DNA of 64,000 nt from Archilochus colubris (taxonomy: Eukaryota > Chordata > Aves > Apodiformes > Trochilidae), in assembly GCA_023079485.1 (NCBI GenBank), contig CM041102.1, forward strand, positions 319,269 to 383,268, written 5' to 3'. The notes under the pieces were generated by a model that saw nothing but the letters and a program-made list of their open reading frames with translations, was not told the origin of the DNA and did no database searches. Made by a program: the position numbers and the translations under genes. The first letter of the stretch is position 1; every line of letters starts with the position of its first letter. Below, piece after piece: positions 22,056 through 34,468 of the stretch.

Positions 22056-22160
22056 CGACGTCGCTCCTGTTACGTCACCGCGCGGGGGGTGGGGCGGCGC
22101 CTGCGCGCGGCGGCGCTTCCGTCGCGGCCCGAGGGCGATCGAGGCGGGAGCCGGGCCCAG
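22056..22160 (+). promoter_or_regulatory. MCRIP1 promoter with CRE/ATF site and noncoding exon 1
   Basis: The palindrome GCGACGTCGC (22056-22065) and the CRE-like TTACGTCA (22070-22077) sit in a CpG island. A noncoding first exon probably ends at 22160, before a GTGAGG donor. The second exon starts at 22248 after a CCGCAG acceptor and carries the ATG. Confidence 0.6.
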
Positions 22161-22308
22161 GTGAGGGGCGCGCGTTGCCATGGCGACGGGCGGGGGGCGG
22201 CCCGCGGCCTAGCCCCGGCCTGGCCGCCCTCTCCTTTCTTCCCGCAGCCGCGCCGAGCCCAGCCCAGCCTGGCCCAGGACAGCCCGGCCCATCCGCACCG
22301 ACGACGCC

Positions 22309-22892
22309 ATGGCCAGGTGAGCCCCGCCCGCTCCGGGCCCATCCGCGGCCGCAGGCCCGGCTGAGCCCCGCGCTTCGCTTCCAGCTCCCCCGTGTCCCGT
22401 GTGGTGTACAACGGCAAGCGGAGCAGCGGCCCGCGCTCTCCCGGCGCCGGCAGCGAGATCTTCACCCCGGCCCACGAGGAGAACGTGCGCTTCATCTACG
22501 AGGGTGAGCGGGGGCCGCGGGACTGGGGGAAGTCCCGGAACTGGAGGTGACAGGAATGGGGAGGGGTCCCGGGGCTGGGGGTCCCCGGCTGGGGCTGGAC
22601 CAGCCTCTCACCCGTGTCCCTGCAGCCTGGCAGTGCGTGGAGCGTGACCTGCGCAGCCAGATGGGCTCCGAGCGCAGTTTGGTCGAGGAGTACGTGGAGA
22701 AGATGCCAAACCCGAGCCTGAAAGGTGAGAGGTGCGGGGGACTTGCTTCCCCGGCTCCTGCTGGAGTTGATGGCTGGCCCCAGGGAGCCTGGGAAGGGGC
22801 TGTGATGCACATCTGTCATCCCTGCAGCGTTTAAACCTGTTGACCTGGGTGATCTGAAGAGGAGGAATACACAGGATGCAAAGAAGTCCTAA
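22309..22892 (+). CDS. MCRIP1: MCRIP1 (FAM195B), MAPK-regulated CtBP cofactor
   Basis: This is a small nuclear and stress-granule protein that binds the corepressor CtBP until ERK phosphorylates it, which frees CtBP to silence genes such as E-cadherin. Coding exons are 22309-22316, 22385-22503, 22626-22724 and 22828-22892, joining to 96 residues against 97 in human. The first coding exon holds only two and two-thirds codons. Hallmark segments are SSPVSRVVYNGKR, SEIFTPAHEENVRFIYE, SLVEEYVEKMPNPSLK and the basic end LKRRNTQDAKKS. SP dipeptides near the N-terminus are plausible ERK targets. The CtBP-type motif reads PVDLG, where I recall PIDLS in human. It is the last of the + strand run; GCGR lies tail to tail with it. 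Confidence 0.96.
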
Positions 22893-23915
22893 GATGAGTC
22901 TTGCTTGTGGATTGGCCGGTCTCTTAAGGTCCTCAAGCAGATATAATTTGAAATTTTTGTGTTGATTTCCTCCTCTGGTCTGTACTCCCCAATGCCCGCA
23001 GGAGAGCCAGTCAGCTTTGGGGCTGGCTCTGAAGCTTCCTGAAATCAGAGATACTCAGGGGCTCACTGAGGGTGCCCAGAACCTGTGCAAAGAATTCCAG
23101 CCCCCCACTCACACCTTCCTCTGGCCTCAGGCCGTCCTTCCCCACTGTGGCCTGGGCTCCCAGATCTCCTGCTCTCCTCCACCTCCACCCCTGGTGTGTT
23201 GGGTGTGTGGACTCTCTGGTGTACAGCAGAGTGGAACTGGGGGGCTCTCTGCTCCCTCCTGTGCACCAAGGATCTTCTGGGGCGGGCAGGGGAAAGGAGA
23301 GCTGGTTCTGTCCTTGTACTCAGGAGGGACAGTGAGACCCCCCAGCCCAGCTGGGGTGGGTCCCCCCGCAGGGAGCAGCTGGGGGGGTGAGCTTGTCCCT
23401 GGATCTGTGTCCAAGCCAGACCCTCCTGGTGCTTGGGCTGGGCCCTGTGGCGCTGGAGACAGAGATATTCCTCTCTCCCTGCAGCTGGGGGAAGTGGGGT
23501 GTCAGCACTGCCCCCGTGCCTGGGGGGTGCTCTAGGGGGGGCTGGGCTGCACTCATCCCCCACACACTCAGGGGCAGCCCCAGGGGAGGTGGCAGGGAGG
23601 GGGCAGCTGGTGCTGACTGTGCAGAGGGGTGGTGGTTGGCACCTTGGCCCTCGCTGTGCTGTTCTGCACTAACACCACTTCCCAGTCGCGTGCCCTTGGA
23701 GCAGAGCTGCCCCCCCCTGCTGGAGCTGTCACTGTGGGGGACCATGGGAGCAGCCAGTGGGAAGGGGACTTCTGGGGGCTCTGCCCAGCGCTGGGGGGTG
23801 CAGGGGGAGCCGTGGCTGCCGTTACTTTTCCTCTGTTGAGTCATTGAGCTGTACTGTTCCCTTTTTTTTTTTTTTCTGTTGTCTGTCACTTGAGGAGTGT
23901 TGTAAATAAAAACCT
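22893..23915 (+). other. MCRIP1 3' UTR
   Basis: A GC-rich trailer of about 1 kb with a run of Ts at about 23862-23875. It ends at an AATAAA. Confidence 0.7.
23905..23910 (+). terminator. MCRIP1 poly(A) signal AATAAA
   Basis: A canonical hexamer (GTAAATAAAAACC) followed by GT-rich sequence. Confidence 0.8.
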
Positions 23916-26900
23916 GGTGTCCTTTTGGCTCTGCCTCTGCCTGATGCTGCCTCAGCTGGGCTTGGGACCTACCCCTCCACTGTTCTCAGCAGCAGAGCAG
24001 TGTGCCAGGGCTTCCCTGGTCTTTCTAGGACTGAGCAAGTCCAAGGAAACAGGAAAAGAGAAGCTGCCTTTTATTGTCATTGTATTCTTTTTCCACAAGC
24101 AGTCCTGCCCTCACACATGCTCACACTCTTGATTCCAGGGCTCTTCGTGCCGGCAGCAGAATTCCCTTGGGCACTGGCAGCCCTCCTGTGAGCCAGCATC
24201 CCAGGAGCTGTCACTGGGCTGGAGGTTTAAATGTTGAGACTATTAATACACTCAGATCCTCTTCCTTCCCTGCCTTAGTGGCATTTCAGCTATACTTAGC
24301 ATTGCTAGAGTTGCTCCTCAGGTGCATCTCTACACTTAGCTGTGACCCTGTTTGCCCCCATCACCAAAACATTCTGGGGTGTGTCAGGAAGGTGCCTCAG
24401 CCCCTCTGCTCTGGTTGTCTCGTGGGCCATGTCCCTGCTCTGGCACCTGGCAGTGTCAGCTCGTGCACAGTGCAGGGTGGGTTCGCATGGAGCCTTCGCT
24501 GGTCCCGCAGACCCTGTCCGGGGGGCTTCAGTTGTGTCCCCAGGCCATGTATGGGGTCCCGCTGCCCAACTTCACCAGCCTCTGCCTTGTTTTTCTCTTC
24601 GCTTGGGTGCCATGGAGCTGGAGGCAAAGCTGTTGCCTGAACTCTAAATGTCATACAAAAATCATTCTATAAACAAGCAATTTTTATAAAGACTAATCAC
24701 AAACCATGGGGGTGAGGGCGGTGAGAGAGTGGCCAAGTGTGGCAGTCAAGGAAGGCAGTGCCCCGGGCCAGGGACGCCAGGCTGTTTGCCCATAAAAACC
24801 AGGTTTGTTTTCCCAGTGACTCGGACATGGGGCTGATCATTAGATTATAGGGTGGGAGGACAAGCGGGATGTGTCCTCTCATTGAATTAGGTGGTGGGGA
24901 GAGGGGCCAGCGGCGGGAGGAAGGTACTTAGAAGATGAGTTTGTGCCATGCAATTCCCATGATAAAGTAGAAGTATTCCTGTGAGTGCTGTGGCCCTGGG
25001 GTGTACCTGCCTGAGTGGGCTGGGGTGGGTGGCCAAACTACTCCAGGGTGAGACGCTCTACAGGCAGTGCCAGACCAGGGCCAGGAGGGATTCCCAGGGG
25101 CCACAGTGCACTGCCCACAGCCAGGGGAGCCCCTGCAGGCATGGGGACACAGGACAGCAGGCTGGGGGACATGGCACAGGGACACCCCGTGGGCTTGGGG
25201 TCCCTGCTGTGGTGTGGCAGGGGTGTGGCCCTGGTGTGTTATCCCCTGGGCAGGGTCCCCGTGCCCTTGGTGCTGTGGTGACAAGGACAGCTGTGCCCTG
25301 ATGGAGTGTTGGGGTGCCATGGCAGGGGGGACAGTGGGGTGTTGCCACGGCAACACTGGAGCAACAGGCACAGGGCCCAGTGCCGCGTGATGACCATATT
25401 TACCTTCCCAGAAACCGCTTCGTGCTCCAGCAATTTGCCTCAATTAGGCTCATTACCGCATCAGGAGGCCAAAGTGACGGCAGTGGCCGTAGGGGCCAGT
25501 GGCTCGGCACGGGCTGCCCTGGCTGGCTCCATCCCCTTCTCCATCCCAGGCAGACCCCAGCCCCTGCTGCCCTCACACACCCAGCCCCACAGCACGGGGT
25601 AATGTGTCACCACAGCGCTGTCCTCCCCCCAACCCAAACCCACCCCCCCATCCCATGGCTCTGCTGCTGGCACTGCCCTGGCCCTTTGATGCCGGGTCCC
25701 TGCTCACTGAAGCAGGCAGCAACTTCTCAAATAAACAGGATAATCATTACTTGCTCAGCCCAGAGCCGCGGTACCAGGACATCTGCTGTGGACGTGGCCG
25801 CCCCGTGTCCTCCGTGGCTTCCTCACACCTGCTGGCATGAGTGGTGCTGGGCAGAGTGGGCTGGGGGTGGTGACCCACCCAGCCACGGTGTTCACTGTGT
25901 TTGCGGTGTTCACCCCTGGGGCACCGCTCCAAGCACGTCCCCGGTGCCAGGCTACACATGGGGCCCGGGCTGACGCCAACTGCTGTCTGCTCATGGCCAA
26001 GAGGGACTGGACACAGGGTTGATGGGCTGTCCGTGGGGCAGTAAAAGGTCATGGCAGGACTGTCCGTCAGTCTGTCCATCCCGCTGCCCCCTGTGGGGCC
26101 GGGTGTCCCGGCTGGGGGTGCACATAGCTAATCCCTGCACACCAGGCAATTGGGTGCCCAAAGCTGTGGCATCCGGGCTTAGCGCTCACGTGCGCAGCAC
26201 AAGCCTCTTAGGGTCTCGATCGCTGCGCTCCCCTCACCGCCGGCAGCGGCCCCAGGTTGTGGGCACGGGGCACCCACAGCCCCACACCCCATGGTGCTGC
26301 CAGTGGCTGCTGCCCGGCCGTAGCCTGGGCCAGCTCCCAGGAGAGCGGGGGCTGCTGCGGGCAGAGCCAATTGATTTAATTAAAGGCTCCTGGCAGTGAA
26401 AGGACAGAGCCGATTAGCAGCCGGAGGAGAGCGTGTGCTGGAGGGAGCCGGAGCCCTGGATGGCAGCGCTGCGGCGGCCGCTGCTCCATGTCTGCCCCCC
26501 TCACCTGTGGGGCTGGCAGGGGGGCTGTGGGGCAGGTGTTTTCTGGTGCAGTCCCCCAGTACGGGTGGTCTGCCTCCCCTCCCTGGCTGTGGCTGTCACC
26601 TGGGTGCCCAGACCCGCGCACTGGCTGCAGACAGAGAAGCACATGCAGAGCTGGCCCTGCAGCCCAGCCTGGGCCCACACCTATTTACAATTACAACAGA
26701 TAAATTACAGCACTGCGCAGAGGGTCACAAAGGCGCATCGCATGAGGCAGCACCACAGGATGAACTCCCCCCACCCAACACACAGACCCCCCCGCCCCCA
26801 AGATCCCCTTCCCACCGAGGTCCAGGTTCCCCTGGCTGTGCCTCACCCGCAGCCAGCCCCCCGTCTCTATTGTCCAGTGCCCGGCAGCCCCACTGGGGCA

Positions 26901-26966
26901 GGACAGGGCTGAGGAGGGGGAGGGCAGCTGCCCCTGTGGCTCAGCCCTCTCGCTCCAGCTGCAGGC
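23916..26966. other. MCRIP1-GCGR convergent intergenic region and GCGR 3' UTR
   Basis: No coding exon is recognised. Three AT-rich islands stand out from GC-rich surroundings: about 24640-24705, 25388-25490 and 26362-26425. They are considered as candidate conserved elements in the findings. The palindrome TTTAATTAAA at 26375-26384 reads as ATTAAA on both strands and may supply the GCGR poly(A) signal. If so, the GCGR 3' UTR is about 0.6 kb. Confidence 0.45.
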
Positions 26967-29359
26967 TCAGAACTGGCTCTCAGCCGTGGTCTCGGGGAAG
27001 TCATAGCAGTGGTGCTGGGCCTCCAGGGCGAGGGGCTCAGCCGTGCTGTCTCCAGTGGTCTCGAGGTAGTGGGTGCCGGGGTGAGGGGCAGCCAGGCTGT
27101 GCCCCAGCCCGTTTCCACAGCCACCCACCACCAGCTGATGCTTCTCACAGATGCTGCCGGCACCATTGCGGGCACTGGGTGCATGGCTGTAGGTGTGCTT
27201 GTACTCCTCCGCCAGGTCCTTCCCCAGCTTCCAGCGCTGCCACCGCTTCAGCAGCTCTGCCTGCACCTGTGGGCAGCTGCTGTCAGCCTGGTCCTTGAAA
27301 CCCTTGGCTGCCCAACCCCCCAGCTGCCCTCTCCCACACTGTCCCACTCACCTCCTTGTTGACAAAGCAGTAGAGAATGGCCACCAGCATCCCCTGGGCA
27401 GAGAAAGGAAGTGTGAGAGGCATCCAGCCGGACCATGACCTCAGCCTTGGTCTGGTCCCTCTTGAGACAGAGGGTCCCTGTTGAAGGGCTGTCTTACCTG
27501 GAAGGAGCTCAGGAACAGGTCAAAGAAGAGCTTGACATAGCGTAGGGTGCCCTGGGCATGCTCATCTGTGATAAAGGCGAAGACCACCTCATGGATGCCC
27601 AGCAGCGGGATCAATGTCAGAGTGGACTTAGCCAGCCTGTGGAGAGGGTCCTGTCAGAGTCAGGGGTGCAGGGAGGAGGGTGTGCACAACATGGGACTGC
27701 AGGGCTGGGGCTGAGCCCACCACCCACCTGAACTTGTAGTCAGTATAGCGCATCTGGTGGGCACGGAGCTTGGAGACCAGGATCTGGATGATGCGGATGA
27801 AGATGAAGAAGTTGATCTGCAATAAATCAGGCCATGAAGGCCAGGGATGGGCAGGGCTAGGCAGGGCAGCTCTGTCCCCTGCCCAGGGAAGCTCCCTCCA
27901 CAGCAGGCGCAGGGCCCTTGCAGACACTGAGTGTGGAGATGCGGTGGACAGAGCCACAGCCCTGGACTCACCAGGATGGCCAGGAACACAGGGAAGCGAA
28001 GGATCCACCAGAAGCCCATGTTGTTATTGGTGGTCCAGCACCTGCAGATGGTGGGGAATGGGGACATCTGGGCAATCCCTTGACCGGGCAGCTGCTAGAG
28101 CCCTGTGTGGCATTGGCAGCTACAGTCGAGCCCAGCACTGCTCTTTGCATGGAACAAGGGTATGGAGCCTCTATGTGGCTGTCACATCCTCCCCATCACC
28201 CCTCAATGTGTCCCCCATGCACCCACCGCTGCTCTGCTGGTGCTGACCCAGTGCAGAGGCTGGTACTCACTGGATATTTTCATAAAGGAACTTCACGACG
28301 ATCCAGGGGATGAGGAACAGCACAGGCGCCCCTGGAGGGGGCAGGCAGGGGGCTAGTGAGGTGCTTCAGGGCCAAGGTTGGGGGACAGGGACAGGCTGCC
28401 ATCCTGTTCACACTCACCCCAGCCAATGCACAGGTAGAGGGTGAAGTAGCTCCTCTCAGAGAAGACAGCCACCACCAGGAGGTTGTGCAGGTAGATGCCC
28501 TCCACCAGCAGCCAGCAGTAGTTGGCCACAATGCCGTACTGCATGAAGACTGTGGCTGTCCGGCAGCCCGCAGCTGCCTGTGGGGAGGGGTCAGGGCTGC
28601 TGTGCTGCCCAAGCCCCCATCCACACCACCCCCTGGCACCATGGCCCCATGGCTCACCTCGTCGCTCAGCCAGATGTGCACATTGTAGTCATCGATCTTG
28701 TCGCTGTAGTGGGTCTTGAGGAGGGCGTCGATGACCAGCACGGAGACGCCCTTCAGGATGAAGGAGGCGAAGAGGTTCATGTGGATGTAGTTCCTCATGC
28801 AGTGCAGCTTGCTGCGGAGGTGGGGAGCTCCCATCAGTGCCCAGATCCCTGGCATAGCCGCCTCTGCTTGCCCCCCGGACTCTCAGCATAGCCCCTGGTT
28901 ACCTGCCAGACTGGTGGCCATGCCTGCAACCCTACCTGAAGCCCAGTAGCAGGGCCAGGGCGAGGAGCAGCGCACACAGGGACACTGAGTAGCCCACAGT
29001 GTACATCACCTTGAAGCTGCCGTAGGTCTTGGCGAATTTTTCCTGGAGAAAGAGAGGAAGCAAGTGAGGACAGGGACAGTCAGGGCAGGCAGGGGCAGGC
29101 AGAGCAAGGAGCCCCACACTGGCCGCCCCCCATCTCTGCCCACCTGTGCCTCCAGGTCCTCAGCATCCAGATTGCACTGTGTGGCATTGCGCAGGGACTG
29201 TCCTCGGGGGCCTGTCACCCACTGCCCATCCGGCCCGCAGGTCTTGAAGACGTGTCGGTGCTTCACTGCATAAGGAGGGGGTGATGGGGTCTGCTGGGAT
29301 GCTGGAGGCAGTGCCAGCACTGTGCACTGGACCAGGCATGACCACCCAGAACAGCGTGT

Positions 29360-29392
<33 letters not shown>

Positions 29393-29987
29393 TGTGCACA
29401 CATGCTGCCTCATGCAGCCCTTACCTTTGTGGTACCAGGGCAGGAACCAGGGGCAGGGGACGCTGGCAGTGCTGTTGGGCAGCGTGTCGGGCCAGCAGGA
29501 GAACTTGTCAAAGGTGCGGTTACAGACCAGCTCTGTGGAGGGACAGGCCGTGATGGCACCCACAGCCTCAGTCATGCTGGGACCCTACTGATCCCTCTGC
29601 CCTGGTCCATGTCCCCCTGGGCACCATGCTGGCACTGACCTGTGGGTGCGGGCAGGCGGCTCATGTTGCGGTGGCACTCCTCGCTGTACGCCTTCCAGCT
29701 CTCAAAGAGGAAATCTGTGATCTGGGCAGAAGGGCCCTGGGAACACCAGGGAGTGTCACCTGTGCCCTGCTGTGGGGCCACTGTGCCAGGCAAGGCAGTG
29801 ACCCTGGCTCTAGGATGGCCATGGACAAACATGGGCTTATGCTCTATGCAGTGCTGTACCACACAGTGCTGTTCTGTGCTGTGGCAAGGGGCTGGTGTGG
29901 GGCAGAGCCCCATGGCACGGGATGTCCTTTCCTTACCTGGCAGCAGAGCAGCAGCAGCAGGATGCTGAGGAGACGTGGCTGGGACAT
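26967..29987 (-). CDS. GCGR: GCGR, glucagon receptor
   Basis: This is a class B G-protein-coupled receptor for glucagon, coupled to Gs in liver plasma membrane. From 5' to 3' the coding exons are 29937-29987, 29640-29721, 29425-29532, 29144-29265, 28936-29042, 28658-28811, 28418-28577, 28271-28331, 27972-28041, 27728-27816, 27498-27636, 27352-27393 and 26967-27266. They join to 494 residues against 477 in human. A leucine-rich signal peptide is followed by the cysteine-rich hormone-binding ectodomain ([31 protein letters not shown]) with NRT, NST and NAT glycosylation sites. Seven membrane segments run from about residue 132 to 395 ([53 protein letters not shown]). The Ser/Thr- and His-rich tail has 99 residues. 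Sequence and synteny favour GCGR over GLP1R or GIPR. It is preceded by a long gene-free region. Confidence 0.96.
29360..29389. repeat. (CA)n microsatellite in a GCGR intron
   Basis: About 15 CA units, bordered by GTGTG on both sides, lie in the 159-base intron between the third and fourth coding exons, 35 bases from the splice donor. Confidence 0.95.
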
Positions 29988-32900
29988 CCCTCCACTGGGC
30001 CGTGAGCTGCATGGGGAGCAGCGGGGGGCTCCTGGGGTCCTACTGGCCCTGGGCAGCTCTTCTGGCCTGGCGTGGAGGGCTCTGGTGTGTGGGGGACCCT
30101 GCACGAGACACCCACTGTCAGGGCTGTGGGCAGAGCTAGTCACAGCACCATGTTCCAGTCCCCAGCCTTGCCCAGCCCTGCCTGGTGTTAACCTTCTGCT
30201 GGGTGTTTGTATGTTTCCCCGTTAAGCTGATGAGCCACTGTGTACCCACTGCCTCCTCCTGAGGCTGCCACCAGTGCTGCAGCTCCACTGAGCCCAAATC
30301 ATCCCGTTGTGCCTGGTCCTGGTTCTTGCTCCCTCCCCAGCTCCTGTGTGGTTGGAGCGCAGACATGTGCAGGATGTCACCGTGATGCAGGGCAGACCCT
30401 CAACAGACCCCCGACCCATGGACCCCATGGGACACAGCATCCACACTGGAGGAGAGTGGGCAGGGAGCTGCAGGGACTGCTGCCAGCCCCAGTGTGGTTA
30501 GTCATCAACCCACAGGGATCCTTGGCCTGTGGGGCTGCTGTGGCCCCAGCACCAGCTCAGCCTGGCCGTGCCACCACAGGTCCATCGTCCCCAGACCTGG
30601 TGAGTGATGTGGAGCCTTGTCTAACACAGCAAAGCCTGGGAACTCCCATGCAAAGCCTGACTCACGAGGCACCTAATTCCCTTCATCCCCTGAAGCCGGT
30701 TATGGGGCTCCTGAGTGGGATTTGGGCTCTGCCAACAAGGGGCCATTCTGACAGCAGCCCTATGGCAGGGCACAGCTGTGGGGGGTGAGGGCAGCCATGG
30801 AGAGGACAGAGACAGAGGAAGCAGTAGTGCTGGTGTCACCACAGACACTGCAGCATCACCCCTCCTGTACCACCCCCCCCAGATCACCGGCCGGAGTGCC
30901 GTGCTCCCTGACCGGCTGCTGCTCCCAGGGCTCATTCGTTCATCCCATGCCTATTTTTATCCCTGGGAAAGTCGTGTTTCCTCCATGCAGATCCACTCGC
31001 CATGTCGCAAGCAGCTGCCTGAGAAGCTGATTAATCAGTGGACGGAGCTTCAGATGCGGATCGGGGAGCTGGACCTGTCGGCACTTGCCTTATTTAGACA
31101 GCCCTGGGGCAGACAGAACCGTCCCCTGGGACACACCACCCTGGGTGGGCTCTGGGAATGGTGGGGACCTTCAGCGTGTGCCCATTGGCTACCTCCCCAG
31201 GCCAGCATCCCTGTCCCCCCAGCCCTCCTCCAGCAGCCCTGTCCTCCCAGCCCCAGCCCCACCTGCCCCATCCCACTGCTGCCTGTGGCCCAGCCCTTTG
31301 GGAACCTCCCGTTGCCTGTCCCCTGCCCTGAGCACCCCTGCCCAGCAGCAAACACTCCTCCCGGGCACTGCAGGCGGGCAGCGATCCCACTGCCAGCCCC
31401 TCTGGCTGGGGAGCAGCTTTGGGGCAGAGGTGTCTCTATTTTTAGCTGCCTCCAGTGGGATTTAGCAGTGGGGAGGCCTCTGCCCCAGACTCCCCCCAGC
31501 CCCAGGTCCTAGCCAAGCTGGGCAGACTGCACTGGGTGAGGGGTCTTGGCATGGGAATGGTCATGCTCCTCGCCTCCAGCACAGGGCTCCCCCTCCTGCG
31601 GGGCCCTGCCCAGACCCTTTGCCCCAGCAGCATGAAGCAGGACCCTGCTCCATGTGCCAGGGACCCCTGGAAGCTCAGCCACCCCACGGAGCACTCTCGG
31701 GGACACGAGCTATTTCTAGCAGACACGTGGGTGTGCAGGAGCAGCCACGGACCAGTTGTCCCCGGTTTGGTGCAGACAGGCAGTGCAAGGAAGGAGCAGC
31801 GGCCCTGCATGGCCAGGACAGCAGGGTGCAGGGCAGCTCAGACCACCGGCAGCACCGAGTGCCAGTGCCCACAGTGCTCAGAGCAGCGCTTGCTGATGGA
31901 TGGACTTGCTGTGGATGCCAGTGCTGGGAACACAACTCAGCCACATTTGCTGCTGCCGGAGGGACCCAGCTCCCTGTCACCACCTTACCCTGCTGTCACC
32001 AACCAGCCCCCAGTGCCTCATTTCCCTGCCCCTGCACCTTGTCCCCAGCTGGGGCCAGGCTTTTGGGGGCCTGCACCATGGGGAGCTGTGGGCACTCAGT
32101 GGAGGGTGGGTGCATCTGCTGGGGCTGTGGTGCCACAGTGGGCACTCAGGGGACTTTTGCCCCATGCTGGCGTTAGGCAACATGGCCTGTCCCCATGTCA
32201 TGGCTCCGCGGCTGCTGACCCCCGCTGAGGTTGGGCTGCAAGCACCCAGCACCACTCCGCAGCCACACAGGGGAGACCTCGGCCCATGAGGAGAGAGGAC
32301 CAGTCCCAGGACGGCTGCACTTGGGTGGGGAAGGGGTCACTGCTGGCAGCCCACCTGCCTGGGGGCTGGAGGTATTGGACATGGGCAGCATCATCAGCCT
32401 GGCAGTCAGTGGTGCCTGCATGGGTGTCCTAAGCCTTACTCCAGCCAATGGTTCAGGGGGCAAGAAAAGGACCCCTGCTCCTCCCAATTCTGGGGCTCAT
32501 GTACCAGCAGCTGCTGGCCTCAGGGTATGCTGGGCTGGGGTGGGAGAGGGGCTGGGGAGAGTTGGGCACCCAGGCACACCATGCCCCTGGGTTTGCTGCC
32601 ACCACTGTGGCATTGCACCAAACTGTAGGGAACATATGGGAAAAGGTTTGTGCTGGGATTTTGCCCCCAGCCCCCAGGGGTGCAGCTCCCACCCTGCCCT
32701 GCAGCAGCTCCTGTGCCAGCGCAGTCCAGCTGAGCCCTGTCCAGGGGAGATTCCCCCTGGATTTTGGCTCCCTGGTCAGAGCCCAGCCCTGGTTGCCATC
32801 ACATATGTGAGGGAACAAGCTACACATCTGGGACCCCTGCAGCTAATTGCCACATGGATTAGCAGCTCTGTGAAGCTTCTATTGGGACACTCATGGGCAT

Positions 32901-34429
32901 CTGCAACATGACCCAGGAGCACTCTTGCACAGCCTCGGCCACGCACAGGGCTGGGAACCTGGACCAGCCCGCAGCAGCCCCATCCCTCTGCCCCCCAGCA
33001 CAGCTCTGCGTGGCACCACTTGCTCTGGGGGTGGCAGAGGGGGCTGTCTCCCCCCAGACATGGGGATTAGCCCCCAGTGTACTAATGCAGTGCTTTCTGT
33101 GGCTGGCTTGGCTTTAAGCTCAGAGCTACCAGCCAACACGGCAGGGGCTTCAGCACTTGGCAGGGGAGAGCATGGTGCAGGGCCAGCGCTGATGCAATGC
33201 CAGTGCCAGCCTGGCCCTGCAGATGCTGCCCCACTTTCCACCCAGGACCACAGCAGGCAGGACAAGTGGTGGGGAGGCCCAGGAGGACTGGTCTGTACCC
33301 CTGTGTGTCTCTGCCCTCAGCTTGGGGATACCCCCCTCTCCCCACAATGGCTCCAGTCCCCCCCTGAAGCAAGTACCTCAAACCTGGGCAGTGGAGGATG
33401 AGCTGAGCAGCCTGGAGCTGCCCTGGCTCTGCGAGACCACAGCTCATTTGCACAGAGCTACACAACTGAGGAGACACAGAGCAGCAGCACATGGAGTGAG
33501 CCAACATCACCAGGCACAATGTCAGGTTCTGTGTCTCTCTGGACCAAGAAACCCTAAACCAACCCTGACAGCGTTTTCGTCAACAGCAACATAAATGCAA
33601 ACAGGTGTCAGGACCAAAGCTCTTTGCATTATCACCTCCACCACCGCCCTGCCACCGGGAGGCACAGTCAGGGGCATCTGCCAGAGCTTCCCAGGAGCAG
33701 GGAGATGGTGTGGGCTGCCAGCAGGACCAGGCAGCCAGGCAGGTCAGGTAACATCACTGCCCCACAGGCTCTGTCAAGGGGATGCTGAGCTGCACAGCAC
33801 CTCATTCCTGGATCAGGAAAATGGGTTTTCCTTGTTTATCACATTGCACAAAAAACATGGAACACAGGAGGATGCACCAGAGACACAGCATGACACGTGT
33901 AGTTAGAGTGTCACAGGGGAAGAACAGGGCTGGAAAAAGCCTAGGAAAAGGTCAGTGCAGGCAGACATGTGTGCATGCATGCCTGCACCAGGAGCTCAGC
34001 ACCCTCCCCAGTCCAGCTTATGCCACAAAGGAACACTGTGCTCACCACGGAGCTGGGGACAACCCCCTGGTACCTCATCCAGGAACTCAAACCCTCTTCT
34101 GCAACAGCACAGCTCTGCAAGCGACATTGCACACAGCAGCCCCACCAGGGAGGGGTCCTGGCAGAGCCCCCCTGTCCCAAGCACCTGCAGCACCTGGGCA
34201 TGGCTGGCCACCAGCCATTTGTTGTCTGGTGGCACTTGTGTCCTGTGACTGCTGGTGCCTGCTACTCACAGCCATGTTCCCCAGAGTGCCCAGGGCTGAG
34301 ACAGATAGACAAGGACAGGGTCTTTGGTCACAGGGGATGCAGGACAGGGCAGGGTGTAATGGAGGAGCCCAGGGGGACAGAGTAGAGCGGTGATTCCATT
34401 TCTGCTGCATTCAGCTTGCCCAGAACCTG

Positions 34430-34468
34430 CCTCTGCCTCTCGCCTCTGCCTCTCGCCTCTGCCTCTCC
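34430..34468. repeat. 13-bp pyrimidine tandem repeat, three units
   Basis: The unit CCTCTGCCTCTCG is repeated three times, the last with one change, inside a longer pyrimidine-rich tract. Confidence 0.85.

Noticed and set aside
34142..34160. CTCF-like CCACCAGGGAGG sequence
   Set aside because: Only a partial match by eye; too weak to report as an insulator without a matrix score or ChIP data.
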